From contig NZ_VCJS01000065.1 in NCBI RefSeq assembly GCF_005893125.1, forward strand, positions 1 through 60,966: DNA of 60,966 bases, in the 5' to 3' direction. Position 1 is the stretch's first letter. Each line of letters opens with the position of its first letter. This stretch comes from Nonomuraea basaltis (GTDB lineage: Bacteria; Actinomycetota; Actinomycetes; Streptosporangiales; Streptosporangiaceae). Below the pieces are notes generated by a model that was given only the letters and a program-made list of their open reading frames with translations, searched no databases and was not told the DNA's origin. This document shows positions 25,255-32,449 of the stretch, one piece after another. A program made the position numbers and the translations under genes.

Positions 25255-25270
25255 AGTGACTTTAGTCACT
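25255..25270. promoter_or_regulatory. DevR/DosR-box-like palindrome
   Basis: AGTGACT-TT-AGTCACT has perfect seven-base arms. Its core GACTTTAGTC equals the core of the mycobacterial DosR box (GGGACTWWAGTCCC), with one changed base per half. It lies 68 bases upstream of the two-gene membrane operon at 25338. Confidence 0.5.
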
Positions 25271-25337
25271 GTTGGCGATCACGGCCGTTCTTTACGTTGA
25301 GCTTACGGCGATCGAAAGCCTATCTGTGAGGTGGGAA

Positions 25338-25850
25338 ATGCGATTGACAGGGCAGGAATGGTGGGCGCTGATCCACGGCATGCTGCTGGGCGGGTTGTTT
25401 CTGCTGGCCTTCGCCGGCGGCTTGGCCGAGCTGTACAGCCTGCGACCCCGCATGGTGACCGCGCAGGGCATCCGGATGCGGATGCTGCGCCTGAAGATCG
25501 GGACGACCACGATGGCGGTGGCCGCCTGGCTGACCGTCATCACCGGCACGTGGATCGTCTACCCCTGGTACCGGGCGAAGGGCCCCGATAGCCCCAGATC
25601 ACGGCTGCTGGCCTCGGAGCACACCGCGGGCTGGCACGAGTTCGCGATGGAGTGGAAGGAACACGTCGCCTGGATCAGCCCGATCCTGGCCACCGTGGTG
25701 GTGTTCATCGTCTTCTACTACGGCACCAATCTGATCCGCCACGAGCGGGTCCGCCGTACCACGATCACCCTGTTCGTCCTGGCCTTCGCCCTTGCCGCGG
25801 TGGCCGGTCTGTTCGGAGCGTTGATCACCAAAGTCGCGCCCGTCGCGTAA
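25338..25850 (+). CDS. Four-helix membrane protein with conserved-looking histidines
   Basis: 170 residues. ATG 25338 follows GTGGGAA. Four hydrophobic segments: ALIHGMLLGGLFLLAFAGG, LKIGTTTMAVAAWLTVITGT, WISPILATVVVFIVFYYG and TLFVLAFALAAVAGLFGALI. Histidines occur in or near helices (LIHGML; SEHTAGWHEFAMEWKEHVAW), which could bind heme or metal. No family recognised. It is first in an operon with the next gene (24 bases apart) behind a DevR-like palindrome, so oxygen- or redox-responsive expression is a reasonable guess. Confidence 0.8.
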   Translation: MRLTGQEWWALIHGMLLGGLFLLAFAGGLAELYSLRPRMVTAQGIRMRMLRLKIGTTTMAVAAWLTVITGTWIVYPWYRAKGPDSPRSRLLASEHTAGWHEFAMEWKEHVAWISPILATVVVFIVFYYGTNLIRHERVRRTTITLFVLAFALAAVAGLFGALITKVAPVA

Positions 25851-25874
25851 GGGAAAGGGAAGAGGAGAATCGCG

Positions 25875-26228
25875 ATGACCACCGAACTCGATTTCGAGCA
25901 GCAGATCCACTACGTGCCCAAGCCGGAGGGCCCGATCGCGGCGGCCATCCTCGCCGCCGGCGTGGGCTCGGCGGCGCTGGGCCTGTTCACCACGCTGGCC
26001 GAGGCCAGCCCGGCCGTCAAAGAAGGGCTGGCCTGGAGCAAGGCGGTCGGCCCGCTGTCGGGCAAGACCATCGGCGCCGTCATAGTGTGGCTGGTCGCCT
26101 GGCTGGTGCTGCACCTGAGGCTGCGTACCAGCGCCTATGAGACCCGCCGCGCTTTGACGATCGCCCTGGGCCTGATCGGGCTGGGCGTGCTGGGCACCTT
26201 CCCGATCTTCTTCCAGCTGTTCGGCTGA
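25875..26228 (+). CDS. Small membrane protein, second gene of the DevR-box operon
   Basis: 117 residues with three hydrophobic helices (IAAAILAAGVGSAALGLFTT, TIGAVIVWLVAWLVLHL, LTIALGLIGLGVLGTFPIFF). A well-placed GGGAAGAGGAGA precedes ATG 25875. A strong hairpin follows at 26245. Function unknown; probably works with the preceding membrane protein. Confidence 0.8.
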   Translation: MTTELDFEQQIHYVPKPEGPIAAAILAAGVGSAALGLFTTLAEASPAVKEGLAWSKAVGPLSGKTIGAVIVWLVAWLVLHLRLRTSAYETRRALTIALGLIGLGVLGTFPIFFQLFG

Positions 26229-26244
26229 CACCACGATGATCTGG

Positions 26245-26276
26245 GCAACGAGTCCGGCCGTGGCCGGACTCGTTGC
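26245..26276 (+). terminator. Strong intrinsic-type hairpin
   Basis: GCAACGAGTCCGGCC and GGCCGGACTCGTTGC are perfect 15-base inverted copies with only GT between, starting 17 bases after the membrane operon stop. It is the strongest hairpin in the window. No U-tract follows. It also abuts the truncated regulator that comes next. Confidence 0.7.
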
Positions 26277-26798
26277 GAGCTGCTGGACGCGGTGTGGGGC
26301 GGCCGGTACATCAGCGACTCAGCGCTCACCAGCAGAGTGAAGATGCTCCGCCGGGCTCTCGGCGACGACGGGAACCAGCAGCGGGTCATCGCCACCGCGC
26401 ACGGGATCGGCTACCGGTTCGTGGCCGAGGTGGCCGAACTCGACGACGACGCCGTTGACGCCGGCGACGCCGTCGACGAACCGGGCATCGTGCGACCGCC
26501 ACAGCAGATCCGATACTGCGTCTCGCCGGACGGCGTGCGCGTGGCTTACGCGATCTCCGGCACTGGTTCGCCGCTGGTCAGGGCGGCGAACTGGCTCACC
26601 CACCTCGACCTGGAATGGTCCAGCCCGATCTGGGCGCACTGGCTTGACGGGCTGGCCCACCACCACCGGCTGATCCGCTACGACGAGCGCGGATGCGGTC
26701 TGTCTGATTGGGAGGTCGCCGACTTCAGCTTCGACGCGTGGGTCAACGACCTCGAGCTCGTCGTGATGGCAGCAGATCCACCACCACCCAGTGCCTGA
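26271..26798 (+). pseudogene. Winged-helix regulator/alpha-beta hydrolase fusion protein, truncated at both ends
   Basis: The frame opens inside the terminator hairpin and reads CELLDAVWGGRYISDSALTS, then RVKMLRRALGDDGNQQRVIA and GIGYRFVAEV: the second half of an OmpR/CadC-type winged helix. It continues into the start of an alpha/beta hydrolase (RYCVSPDGVRVAYAISGTGS, RYDERGCGLSDW, DAWVNDLELVV) and then stops. The regulator's first 60 residues and the hydrolase nucleophile region are missing. Such wHTH-hydrolase proteins are normally about 400-500 residues. Confidence 0.65.
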
Positions 26799-26853
26799 AC
26801 GGGTGGGTGACCGACAGCCGGACGCCACCGAGCGGCACGGGTGGGCGGCCTAG

Positions 26854-26894
26854 TTATCGTCAATTTGACGATAAAAATCGGACCGTACTACCCT
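26854..26894 (+). promoter_or_regulatory. nadE promoter with 21-base palindromic operator
   Basis: TTATCGTCAA (26854-26863), T, TTGACGATAA (26865-26874) is a perfect inverted repeat. Its right arm contains the -35 TTGACG (26865-26870). TACCCT (26889-26894) is an 18-base-spaced -10. The expected start of transcription falls at about 26901-26902, the GTG start codon itself, so the message is likely leaderless and repressed by occlusion of the -35. Confidence 0.65.
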
Positions 26895-26901
26895 GATCCA
26901 T

Positions 26902-28671
26902 GTGGCACACCTGCGCATTGCCCTAGCACAGACCAACCCGGTCGTCGGTGACCTGGCGGCCAACTCCGCCAAGCTGCTGGACTGGACGCGCCAGGCCGCC
27001 GCCGGGGGCGCGCACCTGGTTCTGTTCACCGAGATGTTCCTCACCGGCTATCCCGTGGAGGACCTGGCACTCCGCTCCTCCTTCGTGGACGCCTCGATCG
27101 CCACGCTGGAGCGGGCGGCCGCCCGGCTGGCCGAGGAGGGGCTCGGCGAGCTCCCCGTGGTCGTCGGCTACATGGACCGGGCCGACCTCGCGCCGCGCGT
27201 CGGCCAGCCCAAGGGCGCGCCGCTGGACGCCGCGGCCGTGCTCCACCAGGGCAAGGTCGTCACCCGTACGGCCAAGCACCACCTGCAAAACTACGGAGTC
27301 TTCGATGAGTACCGCTACTTCGTCCGCGGCGACCGGCTGCCCGTCTTCAGGCTGCACGGTGTCGACGTGGCCATCGCGGTCTGCGAGGACCTGTGGCAGG
27401 ACGGCGGGCCCGTGGCGGTGGTCGGCCAGGCGGGCGCCGGGCTGCTGGTCGTGCCGAACGCCTCGCCGTACGAGCGGGAGAAGGACGACGTCCGGCTGGA
27501 GCTCGTGGCCCGGCGGGCGCGGGAGGCGGGCTGCGCGCTGGCCTACGTCAACCAGGTGGGCGGGCAGGACGAGCTGGTCTTCGACGGCGACTCGATCGTG
27601 GTCGGCGCCGACGGCGAGCTCGTCGCGCGGGCCGGGCAGTTCCGCGAGGAGCTGCTGCTGGTGGACCTGGACCTCCCGGTCGCCGACCGGGAGCCGGGCA
27701 AGACGGCCTACGACGCGGGCGACGGCTCGACGATCACCGTGGACCGGCTCGTGCTCTCCAGCGAGCCCGTGACGATCGACTCGCCCATCACGCCCTCGAT
27801 CGCGCCGCGGCTGGACGACGTGGCCGAGATCTATTCGGCGCTGGTGCTGGCCGTGCGGGACTACGTGGCCAAGAACGGCTTCGAGTCGGTCATCCTGGCC
27901 CTGTCGGGAGGCATCGACTCGGCCCTGACCGCCACCATCGCCTCCGACGCCGTCGGCCCCGAGAGGGTCCACGTCGTGATGATGCCCTCGCGCTACTCCT
28001 CCGAGCACTCCGTCGCCGACGCCGAGGAGCTGGTGCGCCGCCAGGGCGTCAACTCACGCCTGGTGCCGATCAACGGCATCGTCACCGCCTTCGAGAAGGA
28101 GATCGAGCTCACCGGGCTGGCGGCGGAGAACCTCCAGGCCCGGGTGCGCGGCATGGCGCTGATGGGGCTCTCCAACGAGCACGGGCACCTGGTGCTCACC
28201 ACCGGGAACAAGAGCGAGCTGGCCACCGGCTACTCCACCCTCTACGGCGACTCGGCGGGCGGCTTCGCGCCGATCAAGGACCTGCCCAAGACCATGGTCT
28301 GGGAGCTGTCGCGCTGGCGTAACGCCCACACCGACGGCTGGTTCCGCATGGACGTCGCCCGGCCCATCCCGGAGAACTCCATCACCAAGGAGCCCAGCGC
28401 CGAGCTCCGCCCCGGCCAGTGCGACACCGACTCGCTGCCGCCGTACGAGGTGCTGGACCGGCTGCTGGACGACTACGTCGTGAAGGACATGGGCTCGGCC
28501 GAGCTGGTCGCCGCCGGCCACGACCCCGACCTGGTGGCGCGCATCATCAGGCTGGTGGACCTGGCCGAGTACAAGCGGCGCCAGTATCCGCCCGGCCCCA
28601 AGATCACCCCGAAGAACTTCGGCCGGGACCGCCGCCTGCCCATCACCAACCGCTGGCGCGAGACCACTTAG
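26902..28671 (+). CDS. nadE: Glutamine-dependent NAD+ synthetase
   Basis: 589 residues. The N-terminal nitrilase-type glutaminase (1-270) has Glu44 in FTEMF, the Lys in TAKHHLQNYGVFDEYRYF and the nucleophile in VAVCEDLW. The C-terminal synthetase (about 300-589) has the PP-loop LSGGIDSALT, TTGNKSELATGYSTLYGDSA and the C-terminal PPGPKITPKNFGRDRRLP. It amidates nicotinic acid adenine dinucleotide using ammonia channelled from glutamine, the last step of NAD synthesis. GTG 26902 has no Shine-Dalgarno and matches a leaderless start. It stands alone in this window. Confidence 0.96.
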   Translation: MAHLRIALAQTNPVVGDLAANSAKLLDWTRQAAAGGAHLVLFTEMFLTGYPVEDLALRSSFVDASIATLERAAARLAEEGLGELPVVVGYMDRADLAPRVGQPKGAPLDAAAVLHQGKVVTRTAKHHLQNYGVFDEYRYFVRGDRLPVFRLHGVDVAIAVCEDLWQDGGPVAVVGQAGAGLLVVPNASPYEREKDDVRLELVARRAREAGCALAYVNQVGGQDELVFDGDSIVVGADGELVARAGQFREELLLVDLDLPVADREPGKTAYDAGDGSTITVDRLVLSSEPVTIDSPITPSIAPRLDDVAEIYSALVLAVRDYVAKNGFESVILALSGGIDSALTATIASDAVGPERVHVVMMPSRYSSEHSVADAEELVRRQGVNSRLVPINGIVTAFEKEIELTGLAAENLQARVRGMALMGLSNEHGHLVLTTGNKSELATGYSTLYGDSAGGFAPIKDLPKTMVWELSRWRNAHTDGWFRMDVARPIPENSITKEPSAELRPGQCDTDSLPPYEVLDRLLDDYVVKDMGSAELVAAGHDPDLVARIIRLVDLAEYKRRQYPPGPKITPKNFGRDRRLPITNRWRETT

Positions 28672-29056
28672 GCCCGTTTTCCGCATGTGGAGGAATGCAT
28701 GAAGATCCGCCGCAGTGCCGGCACCGGGCCCTTCTCACGCGGCCCGGCCAACGTCATGGTGTCTTCGAGCACGTGCCAGGTGCCGCGCCGCTCGGCAGGT
28801 ATGCCGGCGTCCCGGGCGTAATACGGGGCCAGGGCCGTCCGACGGCTGCCCGCCGCGCCGCCCCGGTCGGATCGTGATCTTGTCAAGGAATCGAACGTTT
28901 TCTCGGCAAGTTCATTGAGTTGCCATCGGCCTCGTCTTTGAAAACGGACCGTACCGGTCTTCTGATAGGACCTGACAAAAGTAGTCGAGCCAAAGCCTTG
29001 ACGTTTGTGCGGCGCCGCGTTCATGATGATCGATAACTGCGCCAGAAGGGCTGGGT
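28672..29056. other. Intergenic stretch with a possible minus-strand remnant and the cassette A promoter
   Basis: No intact gene. A minus-strand frame (28668-28860) reads ALAPYYARDAGIPAERRGTW then HVLEDTMTLAGPREKGPVPA; it looks protein-like but has no recognised family and no good start. Near the right end TTGACG (28998-29003) with CATGAT 18 bases on is a weak promoter for the gene at 29057. Confidence 0.3.
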
Positions 29057-29764
29057 ATGGCAGCTGCGAAGGTGACTGTGCGTGCGCCGAGCGGTCGAAT
29101 TGTCGACATCACCGCCGGGACCGAGGAAAAAATATTAGGCGTCAACACATCTTGCATGTTGACGACGGGAAAGACATCCCGAGTGTTTATGATCGGCGCC
29201 CGAGGCTACCACGATATCGCGTGCGAGGCCGTGGTCAAGGCCTCCCTCGCCTGGCGCGGTTACGTGGCGGGCCGCGAGCTGGTCGCTTCCATGTCCGACG
29301 ATGGTGCGGTGCTGGTCACAACGCTTCTCGGGCCTTTCCACGAACTGATGACCGTCTGGGCCGACGGAGTGCCCAATCAGAAGCGGATCGAGGACGTCTT
29401 CGCCTCCCTCGTCATCGAGGACACGGCCGAGGGAATGGTTGTCAAACCCAATAGCGATTCCTTCGCCAGCCATGCGTGGGAAGACGTGGGCGTCATTGTT
29501 GAGGGACGAGGCTCGCTACACGTCCCCGACGCCACAGGCGCCGGCGGGATGACACCGTCATGGCGGGGCGCGAAAACCCAGAAAGGCGAGCTCTGGAAGC
29601 GTCCTCTGCCGGACAGGGAAACATCGGCCGCGTCCGTACGCGACTATTTCTACATTCTTGGATGCCCGCGTGGATCCGCAGAGATCAAGCTCTCATCCGA
29701 TGCGCCGGCCAGCGATTCTGATTTGCTGAATTGGCTGGACGTTCTCGAAATCGCCTGGCGCTGA
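29057..29764 (+). CDS. Unrecognised 235-residue protein, first gene of cassette A
   Basis: ATG 29057 follows AGAAGGG at a proper distance. No signal peptide or membrane helix; mixed beta-strand and acidic sequence (VTVRAPSGRIVDITAGTEEK at the start, LLNWLDVLEIAWR at the end). Three scattered cysteines. I do not recognise it. It is one base from the thioredoxin-like gene, so it is part of the same operon and may be a cytoplasmic partner or maturation factor for the exported Cys-rich protein. Confidence 0.8.
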   Translation: MAAAKVTVRAPSGRIVDITAGTEEKILGVNTSCMLTTGKTSRVFMIGARGYHDIACEAVVKASLAWRGYVAGRELVASMSDDGAVLVTTLLGPFHELMTVWADGVPNQKRIEDVFASLVIEDTAEGMVVKPNSDSFASHAWEDVGVIVEGRGSLHVPDATGAGGMTPSWRGAKTQKGELWKRPLPDRETSAASVRDYFYILGCPRGSAEIKLSSDAPASDSDLLNWLDVLEIAWR

Positions 29765-29765
29765 C

Positions 29766-30269
29766 ATGAGCCTGACGACTGCCTTGTGGATTGTCACGTG
29801 GGCCGCTCTGATCCTGCTCTACCTGGCGCTGCTCAGAGTGTTTCACGAGTTGCGGACGTTGCGGGCGGAGCTCGCGTCCTCCCGGCTGAACACCGCCGGT
29901 CAGCAGCCGATCGATCTTCCCGGGTGGCAGGAGCCCGAGGCGCGCGTCGTGCTGGCGGTCGACAGCACATGCCCTGCTTGCTGGGCCACGGTGGAGGAGA
30001 CGACCCCTTTGTCCGGCGCCACGAAGATCATCCTCCTCACGCACGAGCCCGCCGCCACGTGGGCGGCCGTACAGGACAAGTTCGACGTCAGGGAAGACAC
30101 GGCGGCGTGGACGGCCCTGGCACACCTCTCCGCACCGATCGTGCTCCTGGTCGGTCCAAGCGGCCGGGTCGAAGAGGTCGTACTTCCCGCCAAGCAAGGC
30201 GATGCCCAGGAGGCGATCCTGCGCTGGACCGCGATGAAAGGGGACGACCGTGACGCTGAGCTGGTCTGA
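29766..30269 (+). CDS. Membrane-anchored thioredoxin-like protein (MauD/TlpA type), cassette A
   Basis: 167 residues. One N-terminal membrane helix (TALWIVTWAALILLYLALL), then a thioredoxin-like domain facing outside with the redox motif CPAC in DSTCPACWATVEE and a probable cis-proline in LSAPIVLLVGPSGR. MauD proteins introduce or shuffle disulfides in the many-cysteine small subunit of methylamine dehydrogenase; the analogous client here would be the next gene, which it overlaps by 20 bases. Confidence 0.85.
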   Translation: MSLTTALWIVTWAALILLYLALLRVFHELRTLRAELASSRLNTAGQQPIDLPGWQEPEARVVLAVDSTCPACWATVEETTPLSGATKIILLTHEPAATWAAVQDKFDVREDTAAWTALAHLSAPIVLLVGPSGRVEEVVLPAKQGDAQEAILRWTAMKGDDRDAELV

Positions 30270-30801
30270 GATTCCATCCGCCGACGAACGGCCTGCCGAC
30301 CAACGCCAACAGAGCGCGGCGTTGAGCCTCCTGGAGACCAGGCCCCAGCGGCGTACGGTTCTGCGCATGGTCACCATCTCCGCGATGGCGCTGGGCGGCA
30401 CCGTCTTGAGCTGGGGCAGTCGCGGCATGACAGGCAAGGCCGCCCGGGCAGATGTGAGCCCACTCGCTCTCACCGAATGGACCACCTGCCGAGTGGACTA
30501 CGCGCCCGACGCGGACACCGGAGGCGCCTACTACGGTCTGGCCGCGGCGTGTAATGGGGGCTCGTACCGGGCCAGCACGTTCTGCAGGAGCGGATGGCAC
30601 AGGACCGATGCCGAGGCCGCGGGGCCGACGACCAAGGATTACTCGGCGGTCAGCAACCGGTGCTGGTCGACCTCGGACGGCAGGAACGCCTGGCGCTGGG
30701 CCGCAGGCGGATACACCTATCGCTGCTCTGACGGCAAGATGAAGGTCTGCGCCAGCGGTGGATGCACCACGTACAACACCGTGTGCCGCTACCGGGTCTG
30801 A
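30250..30801 (+). CDS. Tat-exported cysteine-rich protein, cassette A product
   Basis: 183 residues, start GTG 30250 after AAAGGGGA. Residues 30-68 form a Tat signal (PQRRTVLRMVTISAMALGG, cleavage after KAARA). The mature part of about 115 residues has eight cysteines (EWTTC, LAAAC, STFC, SNRC, YTYRC, MKVC, SGGC, NTVC) and many Trp/Tyr, ending YNTVCRYRV. Eight Cys next to MauD- and MauE-like genes recalls the MauA light chain, which is also Tat-exported with many disulfides, but I see no clear MauA homology. An even cysteine number fits four disulfides. Confidence 0.82.
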   Translation: MTLSWSEIPSADERPADQRQQSAALSLLETRPQRRTVLRMVTISAMALGGTVLSWGSRGMTGKAARADVSPLALTEWTTCRVDYAPDADTGGAYYGLAAACNGGSYRASTFCRSGWHRTDAEAAGPTTKDYSAVSNRCWSTSDGRNAWRWAAGGYTYRCSDGKMKVCASGGCTTYNTVCRYRV

Positions 30802-30804
30802 TTC

Positions 30805-30963
30805 ATGAGACAGCGCGCGGCAGAACCGGCCGTCATCGCTCTCACCATCATCGCGTGTGGTGGTGCGCTCGGCCTGGCCGGTGCCGTGGCCCTGGCACCG
30901 GCCGCGGCGCTGTGGCCGGCGCTGGGCGTGGCCGCGGGCTATTCGCTCAGCGGATCCACTTGA
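30805..30963 (+). CDS. 52-residue membrane protein (5' part of a possibly interrupted gene)
   Basis: ATG 30805, three bases after the Cys-rich gene. MRQRAAEPAVIALTIIACGG then ALGLAGAVALAPAAALWPAL gives two hydrophobic helices. It ends at TGA 30961. The same frame remains open afterwards and continues into the next membrane protein, so this may be the first part of one 242-residue gene with an in-frame stop, or a separate small subunit. Confidence 0.55.
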   Translation: MRQRAAEPAVIALTIIACGGALGLAGAVALAPAAALWPALGVAAGYSLSGST

Positions 30964-30981
30964 AGCAAGAATTCAGCCGAT

Positions 30982-31533
30982 GTGCTGGGAGTGTCGGGTC
31001 GGCGCTCTTATTCGCTTCAGGCCTTTGCCCTCGGGCTGGTGATCGGGGGCGTCGCGTCCGCGACCGTCCTGCTGATCGTGGGCGCCGTTCTGCAATCGGT
31101 GCTGCCGCCGGCCGTACGCTGGGGACTGGTGGTCGTTGGCCTGGCCGTCTTGGTGGCTCGCCACCTCGGGTGGGTGAGCTTCCCGATGCCCGAGAACCGG
31201 CGACTGGTTCCCGAGACGGTGTTCCGGCTGGGACGGTTCGTGGCACCCCTGCAGTTCGGCATCGAGATGGGGACCGGTGCTCGGACGTACGTCACCAGCA
31301 ACCTGCCCTACATGCTGGCCCTCATGGTCGCCCTGGTGGCTGATCTCGGAGGTGGATTGCTGGCCGGGGTGGGATTCGGCATCGGGCGCGCCTTGATGAC
31401 GTGGGGAGCGGGGCGGATGCCGCACACCTCGGACTGGCACGCCAAGTGGACTCAGCGGAGTGGGCTCGTGGGGGCGTTGCTGATGATGGTCTTTCTGGGT
31501 TTGTCGAGCGTTCTTGGGTTTATCGCCGTATGA
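30982..31533 (+). CDS. Polytopic membrane protein (possible MauF/CcdA-like role), cassette A
   Basis: 183 residues, GTG 30982 (GTG 30991 possible). Four to five membrane segments (LQAFALGLVIGGVASATVLL, RWGLVVVGLAVLVARHLGW, LPYMLALMVALVADLGGGLL, LVGALLMMVFLGLSSVLGF). It has the length and helix pattern of electron-carrying membrane partners such as MauF or CcdA, but lacks their cysteines. In frame with the preceding 52-codon gene. Its stop overlaps the next start (ATGA), tying it to the MauE-like gene. Confidence 0.7.
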   Translation: MLGVSGRRSYSLQAFALGLVIGGVASATVLLIVGAVLQSVLPPAVRWGLVVVGLAVLVARHLGWVSFPMPENRRLVPETVFRLGRFVAPLQFGIEMGTGARTYVTSNLPYMLALMVALVADLGGGLLAGVGFGIGRALMTWGAGRMPHTSDWHAKWTQRSGLVGALLMMVFLGLSSVLGFIAV

Positions 31534-32120
31534 CGGTTGTTGGAGTTATTTCGGCTGCGGCTGGCGTGCTGTTGCTGGCCGCCGGGACCTGGAAATTACG
31601 GCACAGGCGGCTGTTTCGAGGGGCGCTGCGCGGTCAGGGCCTGCATTCGGCTTCCTTGCTGGCGCTGCTTTCGTATGCCGTGCCTGGGGTGGAACTGGTC
31701 CTCGGCGCCGGTCTCCTGCTGACGCCGTGGCTCGCCCCGGCTGTCATCTGGCCTCTCACCGTGGCCACCACGGGATTCGGGCTGGCATTGCTGGGCTACG
31801 TCACTATCGGCTTCGTCCGGTTCCGCGGCAAGCCGTGTGGGTGCCTGTCGGCGGATGAGACGTTCGGTGCGTGGAGTTTCGTGCGGGCCGCTCTCGTCGT
31901 CGGGGCCGGGCCGGCGGCGTTGCCGGCCGTTGACGTGGTGGTCCAGTTGACGGGCGCCGTGCTGGGCTTGGTGCTGGTCGCCCTTCCGAGGGTAACGAAC
32001 GGTTCCGGTCGTGGGCGATCTGGCCACCATGGTCAACACCAAGCTCAAACGCATGCGGTACCGCCCGCGGCTGCTGGACGGCTTCATCGCGGAGACCGGC
32101 CTGATCCTCAACCACCGTAA
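31530..32120 (+). CDS. MauE/DoxX-like redox membrane protein, cassette A, with aberrant C-terminus
   Basis: Four membrane helices (VGVISAAAGVLLLAAGTW, LLALLSYAVPGVELVLGAGL, VIWPLTVATTGFGLALLGYV, AVDVVVQLTGAVLGLVLVAL) and a conserved CGC pair in GKPCGCLSADETFGAWSF, as in MauE, which is thought to link disulfide formation to quinones. ATG 31530 overlaps the previous stop. After about residue 155 the frame enters unrelated proline/arginine-rich sequence, while another frame carries VGDLATMVNTKLKRMRYRPR, a foreign fragment. The original stop seems to have been lost in a rearrangement near 31995. Confidence 0.8.
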   Translation: MTVVGVISAAAGVLLLAAGTWKLRHRRLFRGALRGQGLHSASLLALLSYAVPGVELVLGAGLLLTPWLAPAVIWPLTVATTGFGLALLGYVTIGFVRFRGKPCGCLSADETFGAWSFVRAALVVGAGPAALPAVDVVVQLTGAVLGLVLVALPRVTNGSGRGRSGHHGQHQAQTHAVPPAAAGRLHRGDRPDPQPP

Positions 32121-32149
32121 CTTCCATCCTTCAATCTCAGAAGCGGCGT
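31995..32149 (+). pseudogene. Unidentified C-terminal fragment downstream of cassette A
   Basis: One frame reads GDLATMVNTKLKRMRYRPRL, LDGFIAETGLILNHRNFHPS, ISEAA and a stop at about 32149. It is protein-like and in frame for about 50 codons but has no start and no family I recognise. It overlaps the aberrant tail of the MauE-like gene. Confidence 0.35.
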
Positions 32150-32449
32150 GACGCGGCCTGCTGCTGCCCGCCGACGGCCCGGACTTCCCGCCAAGCCGGA
32201 TCGGTCTTCCTCAACCCATCGCTCACCCCCGCCCAGGCCGAGGCGGTACGCGCCGCCGACGGTCCCCTCCACCACGACGGCGTCGACGGGTCGGCCCGCC
32301 GGTCGGGCGTCTGGTGGACGAGCGCGGCGTGAGCTCCATCGGACGGGTCCCGGCCCGCTCAGGGCGTGAATTTTTCATGATCCAAAATGAAGACCTCACG
32401 AGATGGTAGAAATAGGGCGCAAGTGAGGTCCTGGGAGTAGGGGCGATGG
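32150..32449. promoter_or_regulatory. Region upstream of the NarL-type regulator with an inverted repeat
   Basis: No gene is seen between 32150 and 32449. GACCTCAC (32392-32399) and GTGAGGTC (32423-32430) are perfect eight-base inverted copies 23 bases apart, flanking a TAGAAA element, directly upstream of the response-regulator start. This may be its own binding site. Confidence 0.4.

Noticed and set aside
4929..28984. Shared 13-base word CTGACAAAAGTAG at 4929 and 28972.
   Set aside because: Many 13-base matches are expected by chance in 61 kb; flanks do not match.
30250..30801. Cassette A Cys-rich protein as a true methylamine dehydrogenase light chain.
   Set aside because: No MauB heavy subunit gene, and the Cys/Trp pattern does not line up with MauA by eye; kept only as an analogy.
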